This document shows positions 42,625 through 51,559 of a stretch of DNA of 64,000 nucleotides, in pieces (positions within the stretch are counted from its first letter, which is position 1; every line of letters starts with the position of its first letter). The position numbers and the translations under genes are program-made. The stretch is from an uncultured Ectothiorhodospiraceae bacterium (GTDB lineage: Bacteria; Pseudomonadota; Gammaproteobacteria; Nitrococcales; Nitrococcaceae), in contig CAJXSH010000002.1 of assembly GCA_913061005.1 (NCBI GenBank), positions 62,001 through 126,000 of the forward strand, written 5' to 3'. The notes beneath the pieces were generated by a model. That model was given only the letters and a program-made list of their open reading frames with translations. It was not told the origin of the DNA and searched no databases.

Positions 42625-43776
42625 CTATCCGCGATTGCCGGTGGCGGGCAACCAGGCGAGCGGGTCCACCGGTTCTCCGCCGGCCCGCAGTTCAAAATAG
42701 AGCGCGGTCTCGGGCCGACCGCCGCTGCGTCCCACCGTGGCAATGACATCGTTGGTATCCACCCAGTCTCCGACATCAAAATAAAGGGCCTGGTTGCGTC
42801 CGTAGAGACTCAGATAGCCCTCGCCATGATCAATGATGAGCAGCAGCCCCACACCACGCAACCAGTCGGCGAATACCACCTGCCCCGGCGCCACCGGATG
42901 CACGGCAGCGCCGGCCTCGCCGCCGATGAGAAGCCCGGTCCAGTTAAGCCCCTCGACCCGTTCGCTGCCAAAGCGGGCCAACAGCGGCCCCTCCACCGGC
43001 CAGTCCAATCGGCCCCGATCGAGCCCGCGCTTCTCGCCGGTCATGGGGCCGGCGGCCGAGAGTTCGTCACGCAACGAGTCGATCAGCGATCGCAGTGACG
43101 CCGCCTCGTCCCGGGCAGCGGCGAGGGCCGCATCATCCGATTCGATCTCGCCGCGCAGCGACGCCAGCAGCGCCTCGCGCTCACCCAGGGTGCGCTGGAG
43201 CTCGGCCAGCGCGGCGGCACGCCGGTCGCGGTCGGCGCGCTGGGCCTCGAGCGCTACTTGCAAAGCCTCGCGCCGCTCGGATAAACGGCTGATCACCGCG
43301 CGGGCGGCCTCGAGGCGCTCACCCCGGACCTCGCCCAGCCGGCGCTGATAGGCCATCAATCGTTGCAGCCGGGCCGGGTCGCTTTCGCCGAGCAGCAACC
43401 GCAGCGGGGTCGCGCCGCCCTGGCGGTGCATGGCACGAATGCTCTCGATGAGGATTTGACGATGGCTCGCCGCCTGTTGCTCGGTCCGCTCAAGCCGCTG
43501 GCGCAGATCCGCGATTCGCTCGGCCTGGCGGGCCAGACTGGCATCGAGCCGGTTGAGCGCCCGCCGCTGCTCGCCGATGCGCTGCTCAAGCCGCGCCAGC
43601 TCGGCCTCCAGGCCGCCGGCGCGCTCGCGCTTGCTGGCCAGGGCCTCACCCAGCTCGCCGATGCGCGACTGCAACGCCTCGAGCCGCGCCTCGCGGGCCG
43701 CCAGCTCGCGGGCATCATCCTGGGCCAGCACCGGCGTGGCGAATGCCAGCAGCAAAAGGATCAGTATTCGCGTCAT
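42625..43776 (-). CDS. envC: EnvC-like murein hydrolase activator
   Basis: The protein has 383 residues: a signal peptide (TRILILLLLAFATPVLAQ), a long coiled coil (about 20-250, rich in Arg, Glu, Leu), and a C-terminal LytM domain (HPVAPGQVVFADWLRG to FELRAGGEPVDP). In active LytM peptidases the last motif is HxH; here it is ALYFELR, and the first metal ligand region is also altered. It therefore looks like a catalytically inert activator, as in E. coli EnvC, which activates amidases AmiA/AmiB at the septum. Start set at MTRILIL; an upstream extension is possible but lacks signal peptide form. Confidence 0.92.
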   Translation of the reverse strand: MTRILILLLLAFATPVLAQDDARELAAREARLEALQSRIGELGEALASKRERAGGLEAELARLEQRIGEQRRALNRLDASLARQAERIADLRQRLERTEQQAASHRQILIESIRAMHRQGGATPLRLLLGESDPARLQRLMAYQRRLGEVRGERLEAARAVISRLSERREALQVALEAQRADRDRRAAALAELQRTLGEREALLASLRGEIESDDAALAAARDEAASLRSLIDSLRDELSAAGPMTGEKRGLDRGRLDWPVEGPLLARFGSERVEGLNWTGLLIGGEAGAAVHPVAPGQVVFADWLRGVGLLLIIDHGEGYLSLYGRNQALYFDVGDWVDTNDVIATVGRSGGRPETALYFELRAGGEPVDPLAWLPATGNRG

Positions 43777-43793
43777 CAGCGGGTCATCTCGAC

Positions 43794-43802
43794 TGGTATA
43801 CT
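43794..43802 (+). promoter_or_regulatory. Extended -10 promoter for rhodanese-secB-gpsA
   Basis: TGGTATACT (TGn plus TATACT) lies 36 bases before the rhodanese ATG, in the 61-base divergent gap with envC. It matches the argH promoter element base for base over the 10-base core CTGGTATACT. No -35 is apparent at standard spacing. Confidence 0.55.
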
Positions 43803-43837
43803 CCGGCGTTTTCAACCAATGCTAACAGCGCCGGGTC

Positions 43838-44266
43838 ATGGACAGAGTCATCGAATTCAGCACAAACCATCCGTTGCTGGTCGCCGCGCTGGCGGCCGTC
43901 CTGGTGGCGATCATCGCCAACGAGGTGCTCAGCTACCGGCGCCGGCGCGACGCCCTGGCCCCCGGCGATGCCACCCGCCTGTACAATCAGGATAAGGCGG
44001 TTTTCATTGACGTGCGCAATGAAAACGCCTTTCAGGCCAGCCACCTGCCCGGGGCGGTCAACATCCCGATGGAGCATCTGGACAAGCGCGGCGACCGCCT
44101 GGCGCGGTTCAAGGACAAAACGCTGATTGTCTACTGCGACAACGGCCAGCGCACCCTGCGGGCGGTCCAGACACTCAAATCCCAGGGCTGGCCCGATGTC
44201 TTCCAGCTTCGCGGCGGGCTGACCGCCTGGCGCGAAGAGAGCTTCCCCACCGAGGGCAAGCGCTAA
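43838..44266 (+). CDS. Membrane-anchored rhodanese-like sulfurtransferase
   Basis: The protein has 142 residues. One N-terminal transmembrane helix (LLVAALAAVLVAIIANEVL) is followed by a single rhodanese domain (FIDVRNENAFQASHLPGAVNIP). The active-site loop VYCDNGQRT holds the catalytic cysteine. The order rhodanese-(grx)-secB-gpsA is common in Gammaproteobacteria (YibN type). It likely handles sulfane sulfur at the inner membrane; the partner is unknown. It is followed by secB 31 bases later. Confidence 0.9.
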   Translation: MDRVIEFSTNHPLLVAALAAVLVAIIANEVLSYRRRRDALAPGDATRLYNQDKAVFIDVRNENAFQASHLPGAVNIPMEHLDKRGDRLARFKDKTLIVYCDNGQRTLRAVQTLKSQGWPDVFQLRGGLTAWREESFPTEGKR

Positions 44267-44297
44267 GTCGCCACCCCAAGCCCATCGAGGAGTCACA

Positions 44298-44828
44298 ATG
44301 GCCGATACCCCCGAGACCAATGGCAGCAGCACCGCCGCCGGCAGCCAGGCGGACAATGCCCAGCAATTCGCCATCCAGAAGCTCTATCTCAAGGACTGCT
44401 CGCTCGAGACGCCGGGCACGCCGGATGTATTCACCCAGGCCTGGAAGCCCGAAGCCAAGGTCGAGCTCAACACCCGGAACGAGTCGGTGGGCGATAACCT
44501 CTACGAGGTCGTGGTCACCGTGACGGTCACCGCCACCGTCGAGGAGAAAACCGCCTATCTCTGCGAGGCCCACCAGGCGGGGGTTTTCAGTATTGCCGGT
44601 TTCGAACAGGCCGCCACCGAGCAGCTCCTCGGCGCCTACTGCCCCGGCGTGCTCTTCCCCTATGCCCGCGAGGCGATCACCGATTTGACGGCCAAGGCCG
44701 GTTTCCCGCCCATGACCCTGGCACCGGTCAACTTCGATGCCCTCTATGCCCGCCGTCGCCAGCGCGCCGCACAGGCCGCCACCGAAGGTGGCGAGGAGTC
44801 ATCGGACGGTGACGCAAGCCAGGCCTGA
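44298..44828 (+). CDS. secB: SecB export chaperone
   Basis: The protein has 176 residues and forms the cytosolic tetramer that keeps preproteins export-competent for SecA. Conserved segments are FAIQKLYLKDCSLETP near residue 28, VVVTVTVTATV near 75, CEAHQAGVFSIAGF near 93 and LLGAYCPGVLFPYAREAITDL near 115 (split by conservation). It has an acidic C-terminal tail that can bind SecA. A GAGGAG in its 3' end serves as ribosome-binding site for gpsA, whose GTG start lies inside secB (20-base overlap). Confidence 0.96.
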   Translation: MADTPETNGSSTAAGSQADNAQQFAIQKLYLKDCSLETPGTPDVFTQAWKPEAKVELNTRNESVGDNLYEVVVTVTVTATVEEKTAYLCEAHQAGVFSIAGFEQAATEQLLGAYCPGVLFPYAREAITDLTAKAGFPPMTLAPVNFDALYARRRQRAAQAATEGGEESSDGDASQA

Positions 44829-45816
44829 CGCCCGGCGGCTCTCGGTCCTGGGCGCCGGCTCATGGGGGACGGCGCTTGCGCTGGTGCTGGCCCGCAACCA
44901 CCACGAGGTCGCCTTGTGGGGTCACCGTCCGGCGGCGATGCGGGCCATGGCCAGGCAACGCCACAATCCCGATTATCTAAGCGACATCCCGCTGCCGCCG
45001 AACATCCACCCCCACGCGTCGCTGGGCGCAGCACTGGCCGACACCGACGCCGTGCTGGTGGTGGTCCCCAGCGCGGCCTTCGCCGATACCCTCCAGCGCC
45101 TGGCCGATGAGCTGCCGCCGCACTGCCCGGTGATCTGGGCGACCAAAGGACTGGATGAAACCGGGCAGCTGCTGCATGTCACCGCCGAGCGATTGCTGCC
45201 GGGCCATCCGCTCGGGGTGCTCTCGGGGCCGAGCTTTGCCGGCGAAGTGGCCGCCGGGCTGCCCACCGCCGTGGCGCTGGCCAGTCGCGATGCCGCCACC
45301 GGCGAGCACCTGGCCGAAGCCTTCCGTGACGAACGCTTCCGGGTCTACACCAGCGATGATGTCATCGGTGTCGAACTGGGCGGGGCGGTCAAGAATGTGC
45401 TTGCCATCGCCACCGGGATCGCCGATGGCATGGGCTTTGGCGCCAATGCCCGGGCCGGGCTCATCACCCGGGGACTGGCCGAGACACGGCGCCTGGGAGC
45501 CCGGATCGGGGCCCGGGACGAGACGCTCACCGGCCTGGCGGGGATGGGGGATCTGATCCTCACCTGCACCGATGATCAATCACGCAACCGCCGCCTGGGA
45601 CTGGCGCTGGGCCGGGGCGAGCCACTGGCCCGTGCCACCGGGACCATCGGCCAGGTGGTCGAAGGCACCGATACCGCCACCCGGGTCATGCAGCTCGCCG
45701 GCGCCCATGATGTCGAGATGCCCATCTGCGCGGCGGTCAAGGCGGTGGTGGCGGGCGATCTTGACCCGGCCGAAGCCACCCGGGCCCTGCTCCAGCGCCC
45801 CCCGCGCCGGGAATAA
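44809..45816 (+). CDS. gpsA: Glycerol-3-phosphate dehydrogenase [NAD(P)+]
   Basis: The protein has 335 residues and makes sn-glycerol-3-phosphate for phospholipids. The dinucleotide motif LGAGSWGTALALVLARN is at about residue 14, IWATKGLD near 110, LSGPSFAGEVAAGLPTAV near 138, catalytic lysine in GGAVKNVLAIATGIADG near 190 and NARAGLITRGLAE near 218. Start chosen at the GTG at 44809, ten bases after GAGGAG, which gives the family length; a longer frame from 44737 runs inside secB and is rejected. It converges with trmL, 5 bases away. Confidence 0.95.
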   Translation: MTQARPDARRLSVLGAGSWGTALALVLARNHHEVALWGHRPAAMRAMARQRHNPDYLSDIPLPPNIHPHASLGAALADTDAVLVVVPSAAFADTLQRLADELPPHCPVIWATKGLDETGQLLHVTAERLLPGHPLGVLSGPSFAGEVAAGLPTAVALASRDAATGEHLAEAFRDERFRVYTSDDVIGVELGGAVKNVLAIATGIADGMGFGANARAGLITRGLAETRRLGARIGARDETLTGLAGMGDLILTCTDDQSRNRRLGLALGRGEPLARATGTIGQVVEGTDTATRVMQLAGAHDVEMPICAAVKAVVAGDLDPAEATRALLQRPPRRE

Positions 45817-45821
45817 CCCCC

Positions 45822-46289
45822 TCAGACCGCGCCGCTGAAACCGGCCTGCCGCCAGGCCTCGTAGACCGCCACGGCGACACTGTTGGATAGATTGAGGCTG
45901 CGGTTGCCCGGGCGCATGGGCAGCCGCAGGCGACGCGCCGGCGGTATCGTCGCGAGCACCGCATCGGGGAGCCCGCGGGTTTCGCTGCCAAACACCAGCG
46001 CATCGTCACCGGCAAAGGTGGGGGCGTCAAAGCGCGTGGTACCGCGGGTTGTCATGGCCCACAACCGAGCCGGTCGGATCGCCTGTTCAAAGGCCTGCAG
46101 ATCGTCGTGGATCTGCATCCGGGCGAGTTCATGGTAGTCGAGCCCGGCCCGCCGCATGCGACGGTCGTCCGGCACAAACCCCAACGGCCGGATCAAGTGC
46201 AGCCGCGCCCCGGTATTGGCACACAGCCGGATGACATTGCCCGTGTTGGGCGGAATCTCGGGGCGGTGCAAAACGACATGCAATGGCAT
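45822..46289 (-). CDS. trmL: tRNA (cytidine/uridine-34 2'-O)-methyltransferase TrmL
   Basis: The protein has 155 residues of the SPOUT class with a trefoil knot. N-terminal NIRLCANTG-like segment reads GNVIRLCANTGARLHLI; knot motifs are VFGSETRGLPDAV near residue 105 and RSLNLSNSVAVAVYEAWRQ near 130. It 2'-O-methylates the wobble base of tRNA-Leu isoacceptors. It lies downstream of glnG on the same strand, 7 bases away. Confidence 0.94.
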   Translation of the reverse strand: MPLHVVLHRPEIPPNTGNVIRLCANTGARLHLIRPLGFVPDDRRMRRAGLDYHELARMQIHDDLQAFEQAIRPARLWAMTTRGTTRFDAPTFAGDDALVFGSETRGLPDAVLATIPPARRLRLPMRPGNRSLNLSNSVAVAVYEAWRQAGFSGAV

Positions 46290-46296
46290 GTCGCCA

Positions 46297-47694
46297 TCAT
46301 ACCTGCATCTGCAGATCCCGGATCTTGCGCGTCAGGGTATTCCGCCCCCAGCCGAGAAGCCGTGCGGCGTCCTGGCGGCGACCGCCGGTCCGTTTGAGTG
46401 CCGTTTCAATCAAGACCCGCTCGAGCCGCGACTGCGCCTCGGCCAGCGACCCCTCGCCGGCGGTGGCCGCCTGTCGATCGGCCCAGCGTGCCAGTGCCGT
46501 TTCCCAATCCACCTCGCTGGTGGTCTGGGATTCGGTGTTGATCAGCTCGGGCGGCAGGTCCTCGGGATGGACCTCACGGCCGCTCGCCATTACGGTCAGC
46601 CACCGGCAGGTGTTTTCGAGCTCGCGCACATTGCCGGGCCAGGCCAGCGCCTGGAAGCGGCTCTCCACCGCCGGCGTGAGCTGCTTGGGCTCGACGTTGA
46701 GCTCGGCCGCCGCCTTGCGCAGAAAATGCTCGGCCAGTGCCGGGATATCGGCCTGCCGTTCGCGCAGCGCCGGGCAATGGATGCGGATGACATTGAGCCG
46801 GTGGAAAAGGTCTTCCCGAAAGCGCCCTTCTTCGACCAGCGCTTCGAGGTTCTGATGGGTAGCGGCGATGATGCGAACATCCACCCGCATCGGGGTATGG
46901 GCGCCGACACGATAGAACTCGCCATCGGCAAGGACCCGCAACAACCGGGTCTGCAGCTCGGCCGGCATATCGCCGATCTCATCGAGAAAAAGCGTCCCCC
47001 CGTCGGCCTGCTCGAACCGTCCGCGGCGGACCTGGTGGGCGCCGGTGAACGCCCCCTTCTCGTGACCGAAGAGCTCGGATTCCATCAAATCCCGGGGAAT
47101 GGCGGCCATATTCAGTGCAATGAACGGCTTGCCAGCCCGCGGGCTGTGGCGATGAAGCGCTCCGGCCACCAGCTCTTTGCCGGTGCCGGATTCTCCATTG
47201 ATGAGCACCGTAATATTGGACCTCGACAGTCGGCCGATGGCCCGGAATACCTCCTGCATCGCCGGTGCCTCGCCGATGATCTCGGGCAGCTCTTCCCGCG
47301 CCGCATCGGGGGCGGCACTGCTGCGCGCCGCCGCCGCCGCGCGCTGGACCAGCTCCACCGCCTCTTCGACATCAAAGGGTTTGGGCAGATACTCAAAGGC
47401 CCCGCCCTCATAGGCGGACACCGCGGCATCCAGGTCGGAGTGGGCGGTCATGACGATCACCGGCAACTCGTTGGCAGCGGCATGAAAGCGTTGCATGAGG
47501 CTGAGTCCATCCAGCCGTGGCATGCGTATATCGGTAATCAGAACATCCGGTGCCCCGCGCTCGAGGGCGGCCAGGGCCTCCTCGCCAGTCTCGAAATCCA
47601 CCGCTGCCAGCCCGTCCCGCTCGAGGGCCTTTTTCAACACCCAGCGGATCGAGCGGTCGTCGTCGACAATCCACACGGTGGTCATTTCACTCAT
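46297..47694 (-). CDS. glnG: Nitrogen regulatory response regulator NtrC (sigma54 activator)
   Basis: The protein has 465 residues. The receiver domain has the acidic pocket VDDDRS and phosphoacceptor D55 ([13 protein letters not shown]). The AAA+ domain has Walker [14 protein letters not shown], the sigma54-contact GAFTGA loop and Walker [13 protein letters not shown] Fis-type HTH ([19 protein letters not shown]) ends the protein. It activates sigma54 promoters in nitrogen limitation. Start at the ATG six bases after GGAGG; this overlaps glnL by 8 bases. Confidence 0.96.
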   Translation of the reverse strand: MSEMTTVWIVDDDRSIRWVLKKALERDGLAAVDFETGEEALAALERGAPDVLITDIRMPRLDGLSLMQRFHAAANELPVIVMTAHSDLDAAVSAYEGGAFEYLPKPFDVEEAVELVQRAAAAARSSAAPDAAREELPEIIGEAPAMQEVFRAIGRLSRSNITVLINGESGTGKELVAGALHRHSPRAGKPFIALNMAAIPRDLMESELFGHEKGAFTGAHQVRRGRFEQADGGTLFLDEIGDMPAELQTRLLRVLADGEFYRVGAHTPMRVDVRIIAATHQNLEALVEEGRFREDLFHRLNVIRIHCPALRERQADIPALAEHFLRKAAAELNVEPKQLTPAVESRFQALAWPGNVRELENTCRWLTVMASGREVHPEDLPPELINTESQTTSEVDWETALARWADRQAATAGEGSLAEAQSRLERVLIETALKRTGGRRQDAARLLGWGRNTLTRKIRDLQMQV

Positions 47695-48748
47695 CACTTT
47701 CCTCCAGGGGCAGCCAGACCGTGAATACCGTGCAGCCGGGTTCGCTGCTGCACTCGATCAGGCCGCCGTGCTGATTCACCAGGTTCTGGGCGATGGGCAG
47801 GCCGATGCCACTGCCCTCGGCCCGGCCGGTCACCATGGGGTAGAAAATCTGATCCTGGAGCGCCGGCTCGATGCCGGGCCCGTCGTCGATGATGTCGATG
47901 CGGGCGACCAGCCGGTGCTGTTGATCGCCGATGGTAAAGCGCCGCTGGGTGCGGGTCTGCAAGGTGATACGACCGGTATCACCCACCGCCTGCAGGGCGT
48001 TGCGCACCAGATTGAGCAGCGCCTGGATGAGCTGATCCGACGCCGCCGGCAGCATGGGGATACTGGGGTCGTAGTCACGCATGATCGCCACGCCGGCGGG
48101 GGCTTCGGCGCTGGCCAGATGCCGCACCCGCTCGACGATCTCATGGAGGTTGGTGGTCTGTTTTTCGATTCGCGAATCCGGCCCCAGCAGGCCGTTGACC
48201 AGGGTTCGCAGGCGATCCGCTTCGCTGATGATGATGCCCGTGTATTCCTTTTGCTCGTCGTCATCGAGCTCGGATTCCAGCAACTGGGCAGCGCCGCGCA
48301 GGCCGCCCAGTGGGTTTTTGATCTCGTGGGCGAGCCCCCGGATCAGCTCGCGGATGGCCTGGTTCTGGGCGATCAGGCGGTTTTCGCGCGAGATGCGCAG
48401 GTGCCGGTCGATCTGCTCGAACTCAAGCAACAGCGTGCCATCGGGCATGGGGGTAATGGCGCAATCCACCGTAGCGCTGCGGCCGTTGGTCAGATCCACG
48501 CGGATCTCCCGCTCGGTAAAGCTCGATCCATCGGCAAGCCCCTGCTCGATGGCCGACTCGATCACCGCCAGCCCCGGCACCATGCGCAACAATGGCTCAC
48601 CATCCGCCTGGCGACGGCTTGAGTGAAAAAGCGTCTCGGCCGCCGGGTTCATGCCCATGATCCGTCGCTGCGCATCCACCCGGACCACCGCCCGGGTCAG
48701 GTGCTCGAGGATCTCGCCGGCATATTGATCTGCAGTGTGTTTCACCAT
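47687..48748 (-). CDS. glnL: Nitrogen sensor histidine kinase NtrB
   Basis: The protein has 353 residues, a soluble kinase with no membrane segment. A PAS domain (about 8-120) is followed by the H box with His141 (GLAHEIKNPLGGL), N box LLNLVRNALQAV, G1 IDDGPGIEP and G2 EGSGIGLPIAQNL. It phosphorylates NtrC under PII control. The N-terminus MVKHTADQYAGEIL matches NtrB; longer in-frame starts at 48778 and 48829 add a non-homologous leader. It lies downstream of a sigma54 element and an NtrC palindrome, suggesting autoregulation. Confidence 0.94.
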   Translation of the reverse strand: MVKHTADQYAGEILEHLTRAVVRVDAQRRIMGMNPAAETLFHSSRRQADGEPLLRMVPGLAVIESAIEQGLADGSSFTEREIRVDLTNGRSATVDCAITPMPDGTLLLEFEQIDRHLRISRENRLIAQNQAIRELIRGLAHEIKNPLGGLRGAAQLLESELDDDEQKEYTGIIISEADRLRTLVNGLLGPDSRIEKQTTNLHEIVERVRHLASAEAPAGVAIMRDYDPSIPMLPAASDQLIQALLNLVRNALQAVGDTGRITLQTRTQRRFTIGDQQHRLVARIDIIDDGPGIEPALQDQIFYPMVTGRAEGSGIGLPIAQNLVNQHGGLIECSSEPGCTVFTVWLPLEESDE

Positions 48749-48761
48749 GGCACCGAGAGAT

Positions 48762-48777
48762 AGCAAGAAACAGGCCA
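48762..48777 (-). promoter_or_regulatory. Candidate sigma54 (-24/-12) promoter of glnLG
   Basis: Read on the minus strand the element is TGGCCTGTTTCTTGCT. The -24 GG and -12 GC are 10 bases apart as required, and the -12 half TTGCT is perfect; the -24 half differs from TGGCAC at two bases. The predicted start point, about 12 bases on, is within a few bases of the glnL ATG (48748). The NtrC palindrome centre is 86.5 bases upstream of the -12 GC, exactly as at glnA. Confidence 0.5.
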
Positions 48778-48841
48778 TCCCCGCGCCGGCGACGCCGGGG
48801 GCGGGTTGGCGGCATTCAGTGTAGGCCACGGATGGGCGTTA

Positions 48842-48858
48842 TGCACTCTTTTGGTGCA
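48842..48858. promoter_or_regulatory. NtrC binding site upstream of glnLG
   Basis: TGCACTCTTTTGGTGCA matches the NtrC consensus TGCACC-N5-GGTGCA at 11 of 12 half-site positions. It lies between the glnA terminator and the glnL start, about 99 bases upstream of the predicted sigma54 start point. It would let NtrC control its own operon. Confidence 0.75.
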
Positions 48859-48920
48859 TGGCATCACCGGCACCCGCCGGCCGCGGCCCGCCAGGGGCTT
48901 CGGGCCGTTCGACACCCAAT

Positions 48921-48944
48921 AAAAACCCCCGCCGAGGCGGGGGT
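48921..48944 (-). terminator. Rho-independent terminator of glnA
   Basis: Read on the minus strand it is ACCCCCGC-CTCG-GCGGGGGT followed by TTTTTATT: an 8-bp GC-rich perfect stem with a CUCG tetraloop and a U-run, 30 bases after the glnA stop. It separates glnA from glnLG, so the two units are transcribed at different levels. Confidence 0.9.
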
Positions 48945-48973
48945 CCGGGAAGGCATCCGGGGGATGCCGGCCA

Positions 48974-50389
48974 TCAAACGCTGTAGTAGAGGTCGAACTC
49001 CACCGGGTGGGTGGTCATCCGCAGCTGCTGGACTTCCTCACGCTTGAGCTCGATGTAGCCATCGATGGCATCGTCGGTGAACACGCCGCCGACCTTGAGG
49101 AACTCGCGATCGCTATCCAGGGCGTCCAGCGCCTCTTCGAGCGAGAAGGCGACCTTGTCGATCTCGGCCTCTTCCTCGGGCGGCAGGTCGTAGAGATCCT
49201 TGTCCATGGCGTCCCCCGGGTGGATCTTGTTCTGGATACCATCGAGGCCGGCCATCAACATCGCGGCAAAGCACAGGTACGGATTGGCGGTGCTGTCCGG
49301 GAAGCGGATCTCGACACGCCGTGCCTTGGGGTTGGCGACCCAGGGGATACGCACCGACGCCGAGCGGTTACGGGCCGAGTAAGCCAACAGCACCGGCGCC
49401 TCAAAGCCCGGGACCAGCCGCTTGTACGAGTTGGTCGAGGCGTTGGCAAAGGCGTTGATCGCCCGGGCGTGCTTGATGATGCCGCCGATGTAGTAGAGCG
49501 CCGTCTCGGAGAGGCCACCGTACTGATCGCCGGCAAAGAGCATCTCGCCGGTCTTGCCGATGGACTGATGGACATGCATGCCGCTGCCGTTGTCGCCCAC
49601 CACGGGCTTTGGCATGAACGTCGCGGTCTTGCCATAGGCCGAGGCGACGTTGTGGACGACGTACTTCAGGGTCTGCACCTCGTCGGCCTTTTTCACCAGG
49701 GTGTTGAAGCCCACACCGATCTCGCACTGGCCCGCGGTGGCCACCTCGTGGTGGTGCACCTCGGTGTCCATGCCCATGTCGGTGAGCACCTCGAGCATGG
49801 CCGAACGCATGTCGTGGAGGCTGTCCACCGGCGGTACCGGAAAGTAGCCGCCTTTGACACCGGGGCGGTGGCCCATGTTGCCGTCCGGGTAGACCTTTTC
49901 GGTGTTCCAGTCCGCCTCTTCGGAGTCGATCTTGTAGAATGAACCGCTCATGTCGGTGCCCCAACGGACATCGTCAAAGACGAAGAACTCGTTCTCGGGA
50001 CCAAAGTACGCCACATCACCAATACCGGTGGACTGCAGATAGGCCTCGGCACGCTCGGCGATGGAGCGCGGATCGCGGCCGTAGCCCTGCATGGTGTTGG
50101 GCTCGATGATGTTGCAGAGCAGGATCAGCGTTGCATCATCAAAGAACGGATCCAGCACGGCGGTATCCGCATCGGGCATCAGGATCATGTCGGACTCGTT
50201 GATGCCCTTCCACCCCTCGATCGAAGAGCCATCGAACATCTTGCCTTCGCTGAAGAAATCGGCGTCGACGGCATGGGCGGGCAACGTGACGTGCTGCTGC
50301 TTGCCCTTGGGATCGGTGAAACGAAGATCCACAAAGCGGACCTCGTTTTCTTTGATCATATTGAGAACGTCATCGGCGGTCTTTGCCAT
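48974..50389 (-). CDS. glnA: Glutamine synthetase, type I
   Basis: The protein has 471 residues and makes glutamine from glutamate, ammonia and ATP. Motifs are [19 protein letters not shown] near residue 50, [12 protein letters not shown] near 130, [11 protein letters not shown] near 265, [10 protein letters not shown] near 340 and [12 protein letters not shown] near 358. [10 protein letters not shown] near 400 carries the Tyr that is adenylylated by GlnE in Gammaproteobacteria. It has its own sigma54 promoter and upstream NtrC sites. An upstream in-frame extension to 50476 covers the promoter and is rejected. Confidence 0.97.
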   Translation of the reverse strand: MAKTADDVLNMIKENEVRFVDLRFTDPKGKQQHVTLPAHAVDADFFSEGKMFDGSSIEGWKGINESDMILMPDADTAVLDPFFDDATLILLCNIIEPNTMQGYGRDPRSIAERAEAYLQSTGIGDVAYFGPENEFFVFDDVRWGTDMSGSFYKIDSEEADWNTEKVYPDGNMGHRPGVKGGYFPVPPVDSLHDMRSAMLEVLTDMGMDTEVHHHEVATAGQCEIGVGFNTLVKKADEVQTLKYVVHNVASAYGKTATFMPKPVVGDNGSGMHVHQSIGKTGEMLFAGDQYGGLSETALYYIGGIIKHARAINAFANASTNSYKRLVPGFEAPVLLAYSARNRSASVRIPWVANPKARRVEIRFPDSTANPYLCFAAMLMAGLDGIQNKIHPGDAMDKDLYDLPPEEEAEIDKVAFSLEEALDALDSDREFLKVGGVFTDDAIDGYIELKREEVQQLRMTTHPVEFDLYYSV

Positions 50390-50440
50390 TGTTCGGCCTC
50401 CAGTCATGTCGTATCGAATGCGTAATGCCCCCGCAGGGTA

Positions 50441-50456
50441 AGCAGAATCCGTGCCA
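50441..50456 (-). promoter_or_regulatory. Sigma54 (-24/-12) promoter of glnA
   Basis: Minus-strand sequence TGGCACGGATTCTGCT matches TGGCACG-N4-TTGCW with one mismatch, with GG and GC 10 bases apart. The predicted start point is near 50431, giving a leader of about 41 bases before the ATG at 50389. Upstream NtrC sites support function. Confidence 0.85.
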
Positions 50457-50520
50457 GATGGCAGCCGGCGCACCAAAACGGGCCATTCGCATCAGCGCAT
50501 CCACGCTACCATCGGTCTGT

Positions 50521-50537
50521 CGCACCATGCTGGTGCT
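50521..50537. promoter_or_regulatory. NtrC binding site 1 of glnA
   Basis: CGCACCATGCTGGTGCT is a near-perfect NtrC palindrome (10 of 12 half-site bases), centred about 98 bases upstream of the predicted glnA start point. A weaker relative, CGCACC-N5-GGGCCA, is at 50469-50485. Confidence 0.7.
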
Positions 50538-50551
50538 TTTTGGGCCCCGAC

Positions 50552-50568
50552 CGAACCATTTTGGTGCA
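50552..50568. promoter_or_regulatory. NtrC binding site 2 of glnA
   Basis: CGAACCATTTTGGTGCA has one perfect half-site (GGTGCA) and one partial (4 of 6). Its centre is 31 bases, about three helical turns, from site 1, so two NtrC dimers could sit on the same face. It lies 20 bases upstream of the glyQ -35 region on the other side. Confidence 0.6.
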
Positions 50569-50588
50569 AGCCACCGCCCCTCGACCGC

Positions 50589-50618
50589 CTGACAGGGCCG
50601 GAGGACGCGGGCTATACT
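50589..50618 (+). promoter_or_regulatory. Sigma70 promoter of glyQS
   Basis: CTGACA at 50589-50594 (5 of 6 to TTGACA) and TATACT at 50613-50618 (5 of 6) are 18 bases apart, 32 bases before the glyQ ATG. It shares the 261-base intergenic region with the divergent glnA sigma54 promoter. Confidence 0.65.
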
Positions 50619-50650
50619 CGCGCCATCACCGCTAATCGGCCGGAGAATCA

Positions 50651-51555
<905 letters not shown>

Positions 51556-51559
<4 letters not shown>

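Noticed and set aside
48832-49047. Small plus-strand open frame over the glnA terminator
   Set aside because: It covers the NtrC site, terminator and antisense of the glnA end; no protein features.
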